This document shows, piece after piece, positions 10,546 to 22,980 of a stretch of 41,349 bases of DNA; the stretch's first letter is position 1, and each line of letters opens with the position of its first letter. The position numbers and the translations under genes are program-made. The DNA is from Thioalkalivibrio sp. GTDB lineage: Bacteria > Pseudomonadota > Gammaproteobacteria > Ectothiorhodospirales > Ectothiorhodospiraceae. Location: contig RECA01000111.1 in assembly GCA_007692435.1 (NCBI GenBank), positions 1 through 41,349 on the forward strand, in the 5' to 3' direction. The notes under the pieces are model-generated. The model did not search any database and had not been told where the DNA came from. It saw only the letters and a program-made list of their open reading frames with translations.

Positions 10546-11517
10546 TCAGCCCGCGTCGGGACGAGACCCCTCGGCGGCCCGCCAAGCCGTCATCCCCCGG
10601 CGCACGATTCGCAGATCATGGAAGCCGCGAGCATGGAGCAGCTTCGCGGCGGCCCGGGAGCGGCGATCGGTGTGGCACACCAGCACCAGCGGGCGATCGG
10701 TGGGCAGTTCGTGGAGACGGTCTGCGAGTTGATCGAGCGGCAGGTTGAGCGCGCCTTCGAGGTGGCCGAGTTCGCCGGTGAATTCCTGAGGGCTGCGCAC
10801 GTCCAAAACCACGGGCGCGGGGTCTTCTGCGAGCTCTCGTGCGAGCTCCTGCGCCGTCAGCCACTCGGCTGGCACGCGCAGCCGCTTCACCAACCGCGGG
10901 AGAAACGCGACCGCGGCGAGCAGTGCGAGCGCGATCAGCCCGGTCTGGATCGCGGCCTCGCCTCCCGCAATGGCCTGGCGCCCGGCATAGCCGACATAGG
11001 TGTAGGCGAAGGCCCCCGGCGCCATGAATACGAACGTCGCGATGACATAGGCCAGCAGACGGATCCGGGTCAGGCCCAGCGCGTAGTTCAGCAGGTTGTA
11101 GGGGAACAGCGGGACGAGGCGAACGAAGGCGACGAAGCGCCAGCCCTCGGCCTCGACCCCGGTGACCAGATCCTTCAGCCGTCCGCCGAGGCGGCGCGAA
11201 ATCCAGTCGGCTCCGAGGTAACGGGCAACCAGGAAGGCGGCCGTGGCACCCAGCGTCGCGCCGAACAGGTTGATCAGCGTGCCCCAGACCGGCCCGAACA
11301 GCGCGCCACCGGCGAGCGTCATCACCATGCCGGGCAGGAACAGCACCGAGGCCAGCGCGTAGACAATCACGAAGACCAGCGGTGCGGTGATGCCGAAGCC
11401 GGCGATCCAGGCCTCCAGCGCGGCGGGATCCATCTGGTCACGGAATGCGACGGCAACCGCGATCGCGGCCAGCAGTGCAGAGGCCAGGGCGATCCGGAAC
11501 CAGGGCCAGGACTTCAT
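10546..11517 (-). CDS. TVP38/TMEM64 (VTT/DedA-like) membrane protein fused to a C-terminal rhodanese domain
   Basis: VTT features (LPGMVMTLAGGALFGPVWGTLINLFGATLGATAAF, RLVPLFPYNLLNYALGLTRI) followed by rhodanese ([39 protein letters not shown]). Confidence 0.88.
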   Translation of the reverse strand: MKSWPWFRIALASALLAAIAVAVAFRDQMDPAALEAWIAGFGITAPLVFVIVYALASVLFLPGMVMTLAGGALFGPVWGTLINLFGATLGATAAFLVARYLGADWISRRLGGRLKDLVTGVEAEGWRFVAFVRLVPLFPYNLLNYALGLTRIRLLAYVIATFVFMAPGAFAYTYVGYAGRQAIAGGEAAIQTGLIALALLAAVAFLPRLVKRLRVPAEWLTAQELARELAEDPAPVVLDVRSPQEFTGELGHLEGALNLPLDQLADRLHELPTDRPLVLVCHTDRRSRAAAKLLHARGFHDLRIVRRGMTAWRAAEGSRPDAG

Positions 11518-12413
11518 CGTGCGGCCTCGGGCTTCGTGCCAACACTTTCCGCAGCGCGCGGCCAATCCGCGACCTCGCCTTCCGGCCGGCGGTTGATCGG
11601 GTAGCTGTCGGCCGGGCCGACGAAGGGCTGGACCAGCATCTTGTCGAGGCGTTCCCATGCGGGCTCCCGGAACAGGTTGATGCCGATGGTCATGCCCTCG
11701 TGGCCGTCCTGCGGCTGCGCGCGATAGGTGCCGAGCAGCCGGTCCCAGAGCGACAGGTTGAAGCCGAAGTTGGAGTTGGTCTCGTGCGGATACCAGGAGT
11801 GGTGGACCCGGTGGAAGTCCGGGGTCACGATGAACCACCGCAGCACGCGGTCGATGGCGGTGGGGATGCGCACGTTCGAGTGGTTGAACAGCGCCAGCGA
11901 ACTCAGGATGACCTCGAAGATCAGCACCGCGACCGCCGGTGCGCCGATCATCACGATCACGCCGGCCTTGATCACAAAGGAGAGCAGGATCTCGATCGGG
12001 TGGAAGCGCAGGCCCGTGGTCAGATCGAAATCGAGGTCGGCATGGTGCATGCGGTGCAGACGCCACAGCGCCGGCACCGCGTGGAACATCACGTGCTGCG
12101 CCCAGATCGCGAAGTCGAGGACCACCAGCGCGATCAGCACGGTGAGCCAGAAGGGCAGGTCGAGCACCTGCAGCAGGCCCCAGCCCTGGCTTTCGACGAA
12201 GAAGGCCAGGCCGACCGCGCCGGCCGGGAAGATCACGCGCGTGAGGAGCGTGCCGGTGATCACCACGCCCCAGTTGTTGATCCAGCGATAGGACTTGCCG
12301 ATGGTCAGGGCCCGGCGCGGCGCGAGGAACTCCCAGGTCGCCATGATCGCGATCACTCCGAACAGGAAGCCCAGTCGCACCACCGGCTCCTGCTCCAGAA
12401 ACCATTCCATCAT
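11514..12413 (-). CDS. Sterol desaturase / fatty acid hydroxylase family protein
   Basis: Histidine clusters HRMHH, HSNVR and HRVHHS in a multi-TM protein. Overlaps the start of the VTT-rhodanese gene by 4 bp. Confidence 0.88.
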   Translation of the reverse strand: MMEWFLEQEPVVRLGFLFGVIAIMATWEFLAPRRALTIGKSYRWINNWGVVITGTLLTRVIFPAGAVGLAFFVESQGWGLLQVLDLPFWLTVLIALVVLDFAIWAQHVMFHAVPALWRLHRMHHADLDFDLTTGLRFHPIEILLSFVIKAGVIVMIGAPAVAVLIFEVILSSLALFNHSNVRIPTAIDRVLRWFIVTPDFHRVHHSWYPHETNSNFGFNLSLWDRLLGTYRAQPQDGHEGMTIGINLFREPAWERLDKMLVQPFVGPADSYPINRRPEGEVADWPRAAESVGTKPEAAR

Positions 12414-12498
12414 TGCTCTCCCTGTGGCTCCACAGAACCGCCATTACTCAAAAGATTGTTTGAAAGTAACCGTAAACACGGAGGTCCGTCAAGGGGGT

Positions 12499-12595
12499 GA
12501 GCGCGGTGGCATCAGCGGGTCGATGATCCGGCTTTCGGTGGGTCTGGAGGACGCGCAGGATCTGATCGCGGATCTGGAGCAGGCGCTCGGTTGCG
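12499..12595 (+). pseudogene. C-terminal fragment of a Cys/Met-metabolism PLP-dependent enzyme (MetB/MetZ-like)
   Basis: GGISGSMIRLSVGLEDAQDLIADLEQAL matches the characteristic C-terminus of the family; no catalytic domain upstream. Confidence 0.55.
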
Positions 12596-12869
12596 CCTTC
12601 GGGTGCTGCCGATCGGCCGCAACGAGCCTCACCCGTGAGAGCGGGGCCCCCGGGTTCCTGCGACTGGGAACTGTGCAGCGCCCGGCGTGCCGCAGGTGGC
12701 AAAGCCCCCACGGGCCTTCACGACCAGCACGTTGCGGAGGATCTGCGCGGCTTCATCATCGCCGAGGAGATCCGGCTGCTGGAGAACTAGGACGCGGCTC
12801 TGCGCGCCGGTGTCAGCAGCGCCGGCGCGCAATTGAAGGTCAGCGGGCAGGGACATTCCCCGTCGTGGC

Positions 12870-12975
12870 AGACGATCTCCCGTTTATGCCAGCATCGGGA
12901 GCGCCGCGCCGCCTGTGGTCGTAGAGGTCGGTTGCCGCCGCGAGATACAGCGAGCCCTCCAGCGCCCACACCGAT
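12870..12975 (-). pseudogene. Possible IS3-family transposase (rve) remnant
   Basis: Minus-strand translation VWALEGSLYLAAATDLYDHR resembles the EGWLYLAAVIDLYSR motif of IS3 OrfB; no surrounding intact ORF. Confidence 0.4.
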
Positions 12976-13161
12976 CTCCTGGCGGCAATCCGTTGCGTGG
13001 AGGGCGAGGTCCGGCTGGCATCCCGTCGTGGGGGGGGCGGAATGCGTTGGGGTGGCGGGCTTGGGCCGGCGGCCACCCCGGCGGGCCCCCTGCTCATTTC
13101 TTCGCTGGGGCCACCGCGTTTCTGCCGTCTTCGGGTGGTGGGGTTCCTGGATGGGTAAATG

Positions 13162-13182
13162 AAAAAGGCACCCGCAGGTGCC
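13162..13182 (-). terminator. Rho-independent terminator downstream of tRNA-Ala
   Basis: Minus strand GGCACCTGCGGGTGCC followed by TTTTTC. Confidence 0.8.
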
Positions 13183-13199
13183 TGTTTTCGTTGAAGCCT

Positions 13200-13275
<76 letters not shown>

Positions 13276-13353
13276 AATCCGCCTATGATAGCAGTGGCGG
13301 GCGAGCAGTGGGAAGGGTCGGCGCGCACCGTTCCCACGATTGCCTGCGGCCGG

Positions 13354-15570
<2,217 letters not shown>

Positions 15571-15677
15571 ACTGATATCGCTCACCTGGATTCCCGCCCC
15601 GACGATACCGACATACGCCACAACCGGTCCAGTTTGGCGCGGACTACGGACAACTGAATGGACGGAAGGATTATCGC

Positions 15678-16943
15678 ATGAATCCGCAACCTCAACGCTT
15701 CGTCAGCCGCCTGACCCGGGAGACCCTTGCGCTGATCCTCGCAGGCGGCCGTGGCTCGAGGCTCAAGCATCTCACCCTCTGGCGTGCCAAACCGGCGGTT
15801 CCGTTCGGCGGGAAGTTCCGGATCATCGACTTTCCGCTGTCCAACTGCATCAACTCCGGCATCCGGCGGGTCGGGGTGCTGACCCAGTACAAGGCGCACT
15901 CCCTGATCCAGCACGTGCAGCGCGGCTGGAGCTTCCTGCGCGGCGAATTCGGGGAGTTCATCGAACTGCTGCCGGCACAGCAGCGGATCGAGACCTCCTG
16001 GTATGCGGGAACCGCGGACGCGGTGTACCAGAACATCGACATCATCCGCCAGCACGCACCCGAATATGTGCTGATCCTGGCCGGCGACCACATCTACAAG
16101 ATGGACTACGGGCAGATGATCGCCTACCACGTGGAGAGTGGCGCCGACATGACGGTGGGCTGCCTGCAGGTCGACAGAGCCAGCGCGCGCGCGTTCGGGG
16201 TGATGGGCGTGGACGGGAAGGGCCGGGTCAACGCCTTCCTGGAAAAGCCCGAGGATCCTCCCGAGATGCCCGGTCACCCGAACACCGCGCTCGCGTCCAT
16301 GGGCATCTACGTCTTCAATACCGGCTTCCTGTTCGAGCGCCTGATCCGGGACGCGGACGACAGCCGCTCGAATCACGACTTCGGCACGGACATCATCCCA
16401 AGCATCATCGACCGGTACCGGGTGATGGCCTACCCCTTCCGCGACGAGCGGGAGGGCGTGCAGGCCTACTGGCGCGACGTCGGGACCGTGGACTCCTACT
16501 GGCAGGCAAACCTGGAACTGATCGGCGTGACGCCGGAGCTGAACCTCTACGACAGCGAGTGGCCGATCTGGACCTACCAGGAGCAGTGGCCACCGGCGAA
16601 ATTCGTGTTCGACGACGATGATCGCCGCGGCATGGCAATCGATTCGATGGTCTCGGGCGGCTGCATCATTTCAGGCAGTACCGTGCGCCACTCGCTGCTG
16701 TTCTCCGATGTCCAGGTGAACGCCGGCTCGCGCGTGCACGACTCGGTGATCCTGCCCAGCGTGACCGTTGGCGAGAACTGCGAGATCCGTCGCTGCGTGA
16801 TCGACCGGGGTTGCGAGATCCCGGACGGCATGCGCATCGGCGTGGACGAAGAGGAAGACGCACGGCACTTCTTCATCTCCCCCGGCGGTGTCCGGGTGGT
16901 CACGCCGGAGATGCTCGGACAGCTTTCGCGTTATGTCCGCTGA
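15678..16943 (+). CDS. glgC: Glucose-1-phosphate adenylyltransferase
   Basis: [61 protein letters not shown]-terminal left-handed beta-helix repeats. Confidence 0.95.
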   Translation: MNPQPQRFVSRLTRETLALILAGGRGSRLKHLTLWRAKPAVPFGGKFRIIDFPLSNCINSGIRRVGVLTQYKAHSLIQHVQRGWSFLRGEFGEFIELLPAQQRIETSWYAGTADAVYQNIDIIRQHAPEYVLILAGDHIYKMDYGQMIAYHVESGADMTVGCLQVDRASARAFGVMGVDGKGRVNAFLEKPEDPPEMPGHPNTALASMGIYVFNTGFLFERLIRDADDSRSNHDFGTDIIPSIIDRYRVMAYPFRDEREGVQAYWRDVGTVDSYWQANLELIGVTPELNLYDSEWPIWTYQEQWPPAKFVFDDDDRRGMAIDSMVSGGCIISGSTVRHSLLFSDVQVNAGSRVHDSVILPSVTVGENCEIRRCVIDRGCEIPDGMRIGVDEEEDARHFFISPGGVRVVTPEMLGQLSRYVR

Positions 16944-18678
16944 CCGGGCGGAGGGCGGCCTCGACGCGGCTCCGCTCGACGTCGTGCTGTGCTGGCACAT
17001 GCACCAGCCGCAGTACTTCGAGCACGGGCAGGGCCACTACGCGTTGCCCTGGACCTACCTGCACGCGCTGAAGGACTACTCGGACATGGCCGCGCATCTC
17101 GAGGCCGTCCCCGAGGCCCGGGCCGTGATCAACTTCGCGCCGATCCTGCTCGAGCAGATCGCGGACTACGCACGGCACGTCGCGGGCCATCTCGAGCACG
17201 GGCACCCGATCCCGGACCCGACCCTGGGGCTCCTGACCGCGAAGTCCGTGCCCGAGGACGCCGAGGCCCGCGCCGAGATCATCCGTGCCTGCCTGCGTGC
17301 GCACGAGCCGCGGATGATCGAGCCCTTTCCGCTGTTCCGGAGCCTGGCCGGGATCGCCCGGAAGGCACAGGAGGCCCCGGCCCTGCTGCGCCACCTGGCG
17401 CCGTCCTTTTTTCTCGACCTCGCGACCTGCTACCACCTGGCTTGGCTCGGGGCCACCGTGCGCCGCGACAACCCCGAGGTGCAGCGCTGGCTGGCGGAGG
17501 AGGACGGCTATGACGCCGGCACCCGGCGGCAGCTGCTGGAGCTGATCGGCTACGTGCTCGCGGACATCATTCCGCGCTACCGCGAACTGGCCGAATCGGG
17601 ACAGGTGGAGCTCTCGTTCACGCCCCATTCCCACCCGATCATGCCGTTGCTGCTGGACATCGGGTCCGCCCGGGAAGCAATGCCGGACGTGGTGCTCCCG
17701 GCGCATACCACCTACCCGGATGGGGAGGCACGGGTGCGCTGGCACATCGAACGGGGCCTGGAGGTCTTCGAGCAGCACTTCGGCTTTCGCCCGCAGGGCT
17801 GCTGGCCGTCCGAGGGCGCGGTGAGTACCGCCACGCTGCGGCTCCTGGACGAGTACGGCATCCGCTGGGCGGCCAGCGGCCAGACGGTGCTCGCAAACAG
17901 CCTCGCGGCCGCGCCCGACGTGGAGGCCACGCCCGACGCGGAAAGGGCGCCCCGGGACGGCTGGCTGCACCAGCCCTACCGGCTCGCGGGCACGCGCCTG
18001 CTCGCCTTCTTCCGCGACGACGGCCTCTCCGACGCGATCGGGTTCCGCTACGCGGACTGGCATGCCCGCGACGCGGTCGGTGACTTCGTGCATCACCTCG
18101 AGAACATCGTGGACGCGCCGCCGCCCGGCGGCGTGGTGTCGGTGATCCTCGATGGCGAGAACGCGTGGGAGTACTATCCGGAAAACGGCCTCCACTTCCT
18201 GCACGACCTGTATCGGCGCCTGGCCGGGCACCCGCACATCCGGCTTCGAACCTTCGCGGACGTCTGCGCGCGTCCCACCGGCGGCGTGGCCGAACTGCCG
18301 GCGCTGGTGGCCGGCAGCTGGGTCTACGGCACCTTTTCCACCTGGATCGGCGACCCGGACAAGAACGCCGGCTGGGACCGCCTGATCGAGGCGAAGCAGG
18401 CGGTGGACATCGCGCTGAAACAGCACCCGGAGCTGGACCACGAGGCCGTGATCGAACAGCTGGCGACCTGCGAGGGCTCGGACTGGTGCTGGTGGTTTGG
18501 CGGCTACAATCCGGCTGGGTCGGTGAGCGACTTCGAGATCCTGTACCGCCGGCATCTGGCGGTGCTGTACCAGCGCGCCGGGCTTCCGGTCCCGGAATCC
18601 CTGTCGCTGGTGCTATCCAGCGGTGGCGGTGAGCAGGCAGCCGGCGGTACGATGCGCCGGGGCCAGGCGCACTCATGA
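16933..18678 (+). CDS. Glycoside hydrolase family 57 protein (alpha-amylase/glucanotransferase type)
   Basis: [30 protein letters not shown] and [12 protein letters not shown] match GH57 conserved motifs. Overlaps the glgC end by 11 bp. Confidence 0.9.
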   Translation: MSADRAEGGLDAAPLDVVLCWHMHQPQYFEHGQGHYALPWTYLHALKDYSDMAAHLEAVPEARAVINFAPILLEQIADYARHVAGHLEHGHPIPDPTLGLLTAKSVPEDAEARAEIIRACLRAHEPRMIEPFPLFRSLAGIARKAQEAPALLRHLAPSFFLDLATCYHLAWLGATVRRDNPEVQRWLAEEDGYDAGTRRQLLELIGYVLADIIPRYRELAESGQVELSFTPHSHPIMPLLLDIGSAREAMPDVVLPAHTTYPDGEARVRWHIERGLEVFEQHFGFRPQGCWPSEGAVSTATLRLLDEYGIRWAASGQTVLANSLAAAPDVEATPDAERAPRDGWLHQPYRLAGTRLLAFFRDDGLSDAIGFRYADWHARDAVGDFVHHLENIVDAPPPGGVVSVILDGENAWEYYPENGLHFLHDLYRRLAGHPHIRLRTFADVCARPTGGVAELPALVAGSWVYGTFSTWIGDPDKNAGWDRLIEAKQAVDIALKQHPELDHEAVIEQLATCEGSDWCWWFGGYNPAGSVSDFEILYRRHLAVLYQRAGLPVPESLSLVLSSGGGEQAAGGTMRRGQAHS

Positions 18679-20150
18679 CCGCGAACCGGCCCGCAAATCC
18701 GCTGCTCGAAAAGCGCCGGTCCGGGATCATCCTGCACCCCACCTCGCTGCCGGGCCCGGGTCCGGTCGGCCGGATCGGGACCGAGGCGCTGCGGTTTCTG
18801 GACTGGCTCGAGGAGGCCGGCGTCAGCCTCTGGCAGGTGCTGCCGCTCAACCCGCCGCAGGCGGACGGTTCGCCCTACGCGTGCATCTCCGCCTTTGCCG
18901 GCGACACCCGCCTGATCGACCCCGGGGAAATGGCTCGCGACGGGTGGCTCCCCGCCAGCGCCGCCGGAATGCCGACCGCGGACGCCCTGTTCGAGGCGCG
19001 TCAGGCGCTCGAATCGGCGGGCGGCTCCGGGTGGGAGGAGTACCTGGCCTTTGTCGAGGCGCAGAGCGACTGGCTCGAGGACTTCGCGCTGTTCGTGGTG
19101 ATCAAGCAGCTGCAGGGGAACCGCCCGTGGTGGAACTGGCCCGCGCCGCTGCTGCACCGCGAGCGCAGCCGCATGGTGCAGCTGCGCGCCGAGGCCGCGG
19201 AGGCGCTGGACGCGGTCCGCTTCGCGCAGTTCGTGTTCTTCCGGCAGTGGACCCGGCTGCGGCGTGAGGCGAACAGCCGCGACATCCTTCTGCTCGGGGA
19301 CATGCCGATCTTCGTGGCACACGATTCCGCGGACGTCTGGGCGAGCCCGGAGAACTTCGATCTCGACGGGGAAGGTCAGCCGAGGACCGTCGCCGGCGTG
19401 CCGCCCGACTATTTCTCCGAGACCGGGCAGCGCTGGGGCAATCCCCACTATCGCTGGGACTCCATGGCGGAGACCGGCTACGCGTGGTGGATGCGACGGG
19501 TCGAGTGGGCGCTGGAGGAACTGGATGCGCTGCGAATCGATCACTTCCGCGGATTCGAGGCCTACTGGTCGATCCCGGCAGACGAGCCGACCGCGATCGG
19601 CGGTGAATGGAAGCAGGGTCCGGGCGCGGACTTCTTCGACGCCCTGCTGGAGCGCTTCGGCGAGCTGCCGCTGCTGGCCGAGGACCTCGGCGTGATCACG
19701 CAGGAGGTGACCGCCCTGCGCGAGCGCTTCGGTCTGCCGGGAATGAAGATCCTGCAGTTCGCCTTCGACGGAGGCGAGGACAACCCCTACCTTCCCCGGA
19801 ATCACGAGGAGCGCGGGGTCGTCTATACCGGCACCCACGACAACGACACGACGCTGGGCTGGTTCGAGTCGTTGTCTCCGGACGATCGTCAAGCGGTACT
19901 CGGGAGACTCGGGGAGCCCGACGGCGAAATGCCCTGGCCGCTGATCCGTGCGGCCCTGGAATCACCGGCACGCGTGGCCGTGATCCCCATGCAGGACGCG
20001 CTGGCCCTCGACGGCAGGCACCGCATGAACAAGCCGGGGACGACCGAGGGCAACTGGGGCTGGCGCTTCGACTGGCGGGACATCCCGCCCGGGCGTGCCG
20101 AGCAGTTGCGGCAGATGAACGAGGACGCCGATCGCATCCCCGACCGCTAG
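18675..20150 (+). CDS. malQ: 4-alpha-glucanotransferase (amylomaltase, GH77)
   Basis: RSGIILHPTSLPGP, GDMPIFVAHDSADVWA, LRIDHFRGFEAYWSIP, LLAEDLGVIT and YTGTHDNDTTLGW. ATGA overlap with the GH57 gene. Confidence 0.95.
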   Translation: MTANRPANPLLEKRRSGIILHPTSLPGPGPVGRIGTEALRFLDWLEEAGVSLWQVLPLNPPQADGSPYACISAFAGDTRLIDPGEMARDGWLPASAAGMPTADALFEARQALESAGGSGWEEYLAFVEAQSDWLEDFALFVVIKQLQGNRPWWNWPAPLLHRERSRMVQLRAEAAEALDAVRFAQFVFFRQWTRLRREANSRDILLLGDMPIFVAHDSADVWASPENFDLDGEGQPRTVAGVPPDYFSETGQRWGNPHYRWDSMAETGYAWWMRRVEWALEELDALRIDHFRGFEAYWSIPADEPTAIGGEWKQGPGADFFDALLERFGELPLLAEDLGVITQEVTALRERFGLPGMKILQFAFDGGEDNPYLPRNHEERGVVYTGTHDNDTTLGWFESLSPDDRQAVLGRLGEPDGEMPWPLIRAALESPARVAVIPMQDALALDGRHRMNKPGTTEGNWGWRFDWRDIPPGRAEQLRQMNEDADRIPDR

Positions 20151-20154
20151 CGCG

Positions 20155-20337
20155 CTAGCGGCCTGAACGTGGCCCGAAGATCAGCCAGAGGATGAAGCCG
20201 AGGAGAGGGAGCAGCACCAGGACCACGATCCAGACCACCTTGGCGCCCGTGGAGGCGCTGCTCTGCACGGTGCTGACGATCGCCCAGATCACCAGGACGA
20301 GCAGCACGAGACCGAGAAGGCCGGAGATTTCAATCAT
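20155..20337 (-). CDS. Small PLDc_N (phospholipase D-nuclease N-terminal) domain membrane protein
   Basis: 60 aa: LLGLVLLVLVIWAIVSTVQSSASTGAKVVWIVVLVLLPLLGFILWLIFGPR. Confidence 0.8.
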   Translation of the reverse strand: MIEISGLLGLVLLVLVIWAIVSTVQSSASTGAKVVWIVVLVLLPLLGFILWLIFGPRSGR

Positions 20338-20394
20338 CGCGAGGGATCCTCTGGCTCGGTCGCGGCCTGCGGGAGCCGCGGGTGTGTGTGCATT

Positions 20395-21252
20395 CTACCG
20401 GTCACTGAGCCACTCGAACGCACGCCGCCGCGCCTCGTTCAGTTCGGCATCGCTCAGCTCCGCCGCGATCTGTTGCCGCATCTGCTCGCCGGGTTGATTG
20501 CCCCCGGACGCCGCGAGGCTGGCCCACTTGTGAGCCTCGACCAGGTCCTGCGAGACGAATTCGCCGCGCGCGTGCAGGGACGCGAGCCAGGCCTGCATGT
20601 CGGGATGGCCCGCCTCGGCGCCGATCCGTGCGTAGTGAACGGCGCTTTCAGGGTCGGCGGGCAGGTTGCCGACGCCCTCCATGTACATCTGCGCAAGGTA
20701 GAGGGCGGCGTCCGTCTCGCCGTCCTCGAGGGCCTGCACCAGCAGGTCGCGGGCCTCGCTGCCGCGTTCCGGCCGCACGCCGGCCATCGCGTCGGAGACC
20801 AGCAAAGAGGCCAGCGCCAGGCGTGCGGCGCTGTCATCCCGCTCTTCGATGACCCGCTGGAACCAGGTCTCGGCGGCACCGCGATCCGGTTCCACACCGA
20901 TGCCCTGGACGTACATCCAGCCGATGCGCAATCCGTATTCGTTCTCGCCTGCCTCGTAGGCCTCCCGGTAATACTCGAGCGCCTTCCCGGCATCCGGCTC
21001 CACGCCGAGGCCCTGTTCGTAGAGCCAGCCGACCTCACCCATGGCCTCGACCGAGCCGCTGTCGGCGGCCGACTCGAGCCAGCGGCGGGCCTCGACCACG
21101 TCGGGAGGCTCGCGCTGGAGGTGTCTCTCGGCCTGGAGTCGCTGTTCCTCCGGCCCGAGTTCGGTCGCGGTTTCGGGGCTGTAGGGGATCGGCTCGGCGT
21201 GGGCGGGGCCCGTGATCAGGAAGACTGCGAGGAACAGGAGTGCCCAATGCAT
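20395..21252 (-). CDS. Sel1-like/tetratricopeptide repeat secreted protein
   Basis: Signal peptide, then repeats such as AMGEVGWLYEQGLGVEPDAGKALEYYREAYEAGENEYGLRIGWMYVQGIGVEPDRGAAETWF. Confidence 0.85.
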   Translation of the reverse strand: MHWALLFLAVFLITGPAHAEPIPYSPETATELGPEEQRLQAERHLQREPPDVVEARRWLESAADSGSVEAMGEVGWLYEQGLGVEPDAGKALEYYREAYEAGENEYGLRIGWMYVQGIGVEPDRGAAETWFQRVIEERDDSAARLALASLLVSDAMAGVRPERGSEARDLLVQALEDGETDAALYLAQMYMEGVGNLPADPESAVHYARIGAEAGHPDMQAWLASLHARGEFVSQDLVEAHKWASLAASGGNQPGEQMRQQIAAELSDAELNEARRRAFEWLSDR

Positions 21253-21311
21253 GCGTTTGGCTCCGCTGCCGATGGATCGGCTCTATGCTACCGTTAACCG
21301 CCGCTCACTGC

Positions 21312-21998
21312 ATGAACTCCGCCTGCGTGGAACAGACCCCCGAGAACCGGCGCCACCCGTCGCGCCTTCCATGGATCCTCGTGCTGCTGCTGGCGGTGCT
21401 GCTGGCCGCGGCCGGTTTGCGGATCTATTACCTGACGCAGGTGGAGCGGGAGACCGCGGTGGCGCTGTCGCCCACGGAACAGCAGACACTGGACGAAAAA
21501 CTGGCCGTGTTGCGGGAGGCATCGGCCAGGGCTGCGCCGGGTACGGCGGATCCCGCGGAGCATCCAGCCCCCGACACGGCGACGACACTCGCCCCGGAGG
21601 TCTACGAAGAGGACCCGGAGCAACGGTATCTTCGCTTCACCGAGCGCGAGTTGAACGCGGCGATCGCGCGCGACCCGGCGCTGGCGGGCCGGGCCGCGGT
21701 GCGCCTGTCACCCGAACAGGTGTCCTCGACCTTCCTCGTGGATGTTCCCGAGGACCTGCCGCTGTTCGGCGGACGCCGGCTCCGGGTCCAGGCCGGAATG
21801 CGACTGACGACCGAGGGCAACCGGGTTGAGGCCCGTTTGCTTGGCGTGAGTCTGGCCGGGGTGCCGCTGCCGGACGCGTGGCTAGGGGGGTTCAAGGGCC
21901 GCGATCTCCTCGAGGGCAGCGCACTGAGCGGGCTCGGTGCCGGGATCGAATCGGTGGAGGTCGGCGACGGCTGGGTCGCCCTGCGGCTCGCTCCCTGA
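21312..21998 (+). CDS. Conserved hypothetical single-TM anchored protein
   Basis: N-terminal TM segment (PWILVLLLAVLLAAAGLRIYYLTQ) then a soluble domain; divergent from the Sel1 gene. Upstream in-frame ATG at 21240 possible. Confidence 0.65.
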   Translation: MNSACVEQTPENRRHPSRLPWILVLLLAVLLAAAGLRIYYLTQVERETAVALSPTEQQTLDEKLAVLREASARAAPGTADPAEHPAPDTATTLAPEVYEEDPEQRYLRFTERELNAAIARDPALAGRAAVRLSPEQVSSTFLVDVPEDLPLFGGRRLRVQAGMRLTTEGNRVEARLLGVSLAGVPLPDAWLGGFKGRDLLEGSALSGLGAGIESVEVGDGWVALRLAP

Positions 21999-22047
21999 AC
22001 CGCCTCGACCGACCCCGTCACCGCCCTTGCCGAGCCGCACCCCGGGC

Positions 22048-22833
22048 TCACCTCAGCGCCAGCAGCTCCGGCGGTTCGTCGGGGACGACCACGAGGACGT
22101 GGCCTTCCGGGACGCTGCGCCAGCGCTCGCGTTCCGTGAGTGGCTCGGAGGCGATCACCACCGCACCCTCCGGGAAGCCGTCGTCGTCGCTGGTGTAGTA
22201 GAGGCTGGGGCAGGCGTCGTTGATCGCGTGGCGGCTGGCGACCAGGCGGTCGCCATCGGTGAGGATCACGTTCAGCAGCGCGCGGCCCGGCCCCATCCAC
22301 GGTTCGAGGGTCGTGAAGGCCTCCATCATCGCGCCCTCGAGGCTGAGGTCCGCATCGTCGATCAGGTACTGCCGGATCAGCGCGAAGAGGTACTCCGAGT
22401 CCGTGGATCCGAGGATCTCCGCCTCGACGTCGGGGTCGAGGAGATTCTGGATCTCGCGCCGGATCTCCGGGCGAAACCCGTCGATCAGGCCGTTGTGGCT
22501 GTAGAGCAGATCGCCGTTCGCGAAGGGCTGGGCGTTGACCACGTCGCCTCCGAACCCCGGCGTGGCGCTGCGCACGGCCGCGAGCCAAAGGTCGGCATAG
22601 AGGTTGCGGGCGAGCGGCACGAGGTTGGGGTCCTGCCAGATCGGGTCGCCCCGCCGGTACACCACGGCGGTGTCGTCCTCCCCGTACCAGCCGAAGCCGA
22701 AGCCGTCGGCGTTCAGCCGTGCGTAGCGCAACTCCTCTGGGTCGGAGGCCTGTCGTGCCAGTCCGTGCGGCGGCAGGAACAGGATCTCCTGCAACGCCAG
22801 TTCGGGCCCGATGTAGGCGACGTGACGGCACAT
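22048..22833 (-). CDS. Class II glutamine amidotransferase (EgtC/YafJ-like)
   Basis: N-terminal MCRHVAYIGPELALQEILFLPPHGLARQ with Cys2; NADGFGFGWYG, NAQPFANGDLLYSHNGLIDGF, STDSEYLFAL. Confidence 0.85.
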   Translation of the reverse strand: MCRHVAYIGPELALQEILFLPPHGLARQASDPEELRYARLNADGFGFGWYGEDDTAVVYRRGDPIWQDPNLVPLARNLYADLWLAAVRSATPGFGGDVVNAQPFANGDLLYSHNGLIDGFRPEIRREIQNLLDPDVEAEILGSTDSEYLFALIRQYLIDDADLSLEGAMMEAFTTLEPWMGPGRALLNVILTDGDRLVASRHAINDACPSLYYTSDDDGFPEGAVVIASEPLTERERWRSVPEGHVLVVVPDEPPELLALR

Positions 22834-22980
22834 GGCTGACCTCGCAGGGTGGGTCGCGGCGTGTGATTCATGGTAGCTTTCCCGCGCGAGCAATGCACTC
22901 GCGCCGTTGCCCCGTCCGCCCGTGGGACCGACCATGTCGATCAAACTCTCGAACCTCGCCCCGTCGCACCGGGGGTCCCG

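Noticed and set aside
10282-11604. 440-aa plus-strand ORF over the VTT-rhodanese gene
   Set aside because: Antisense shadow; no domain and the opposite strand encodes a clear membrane protein.
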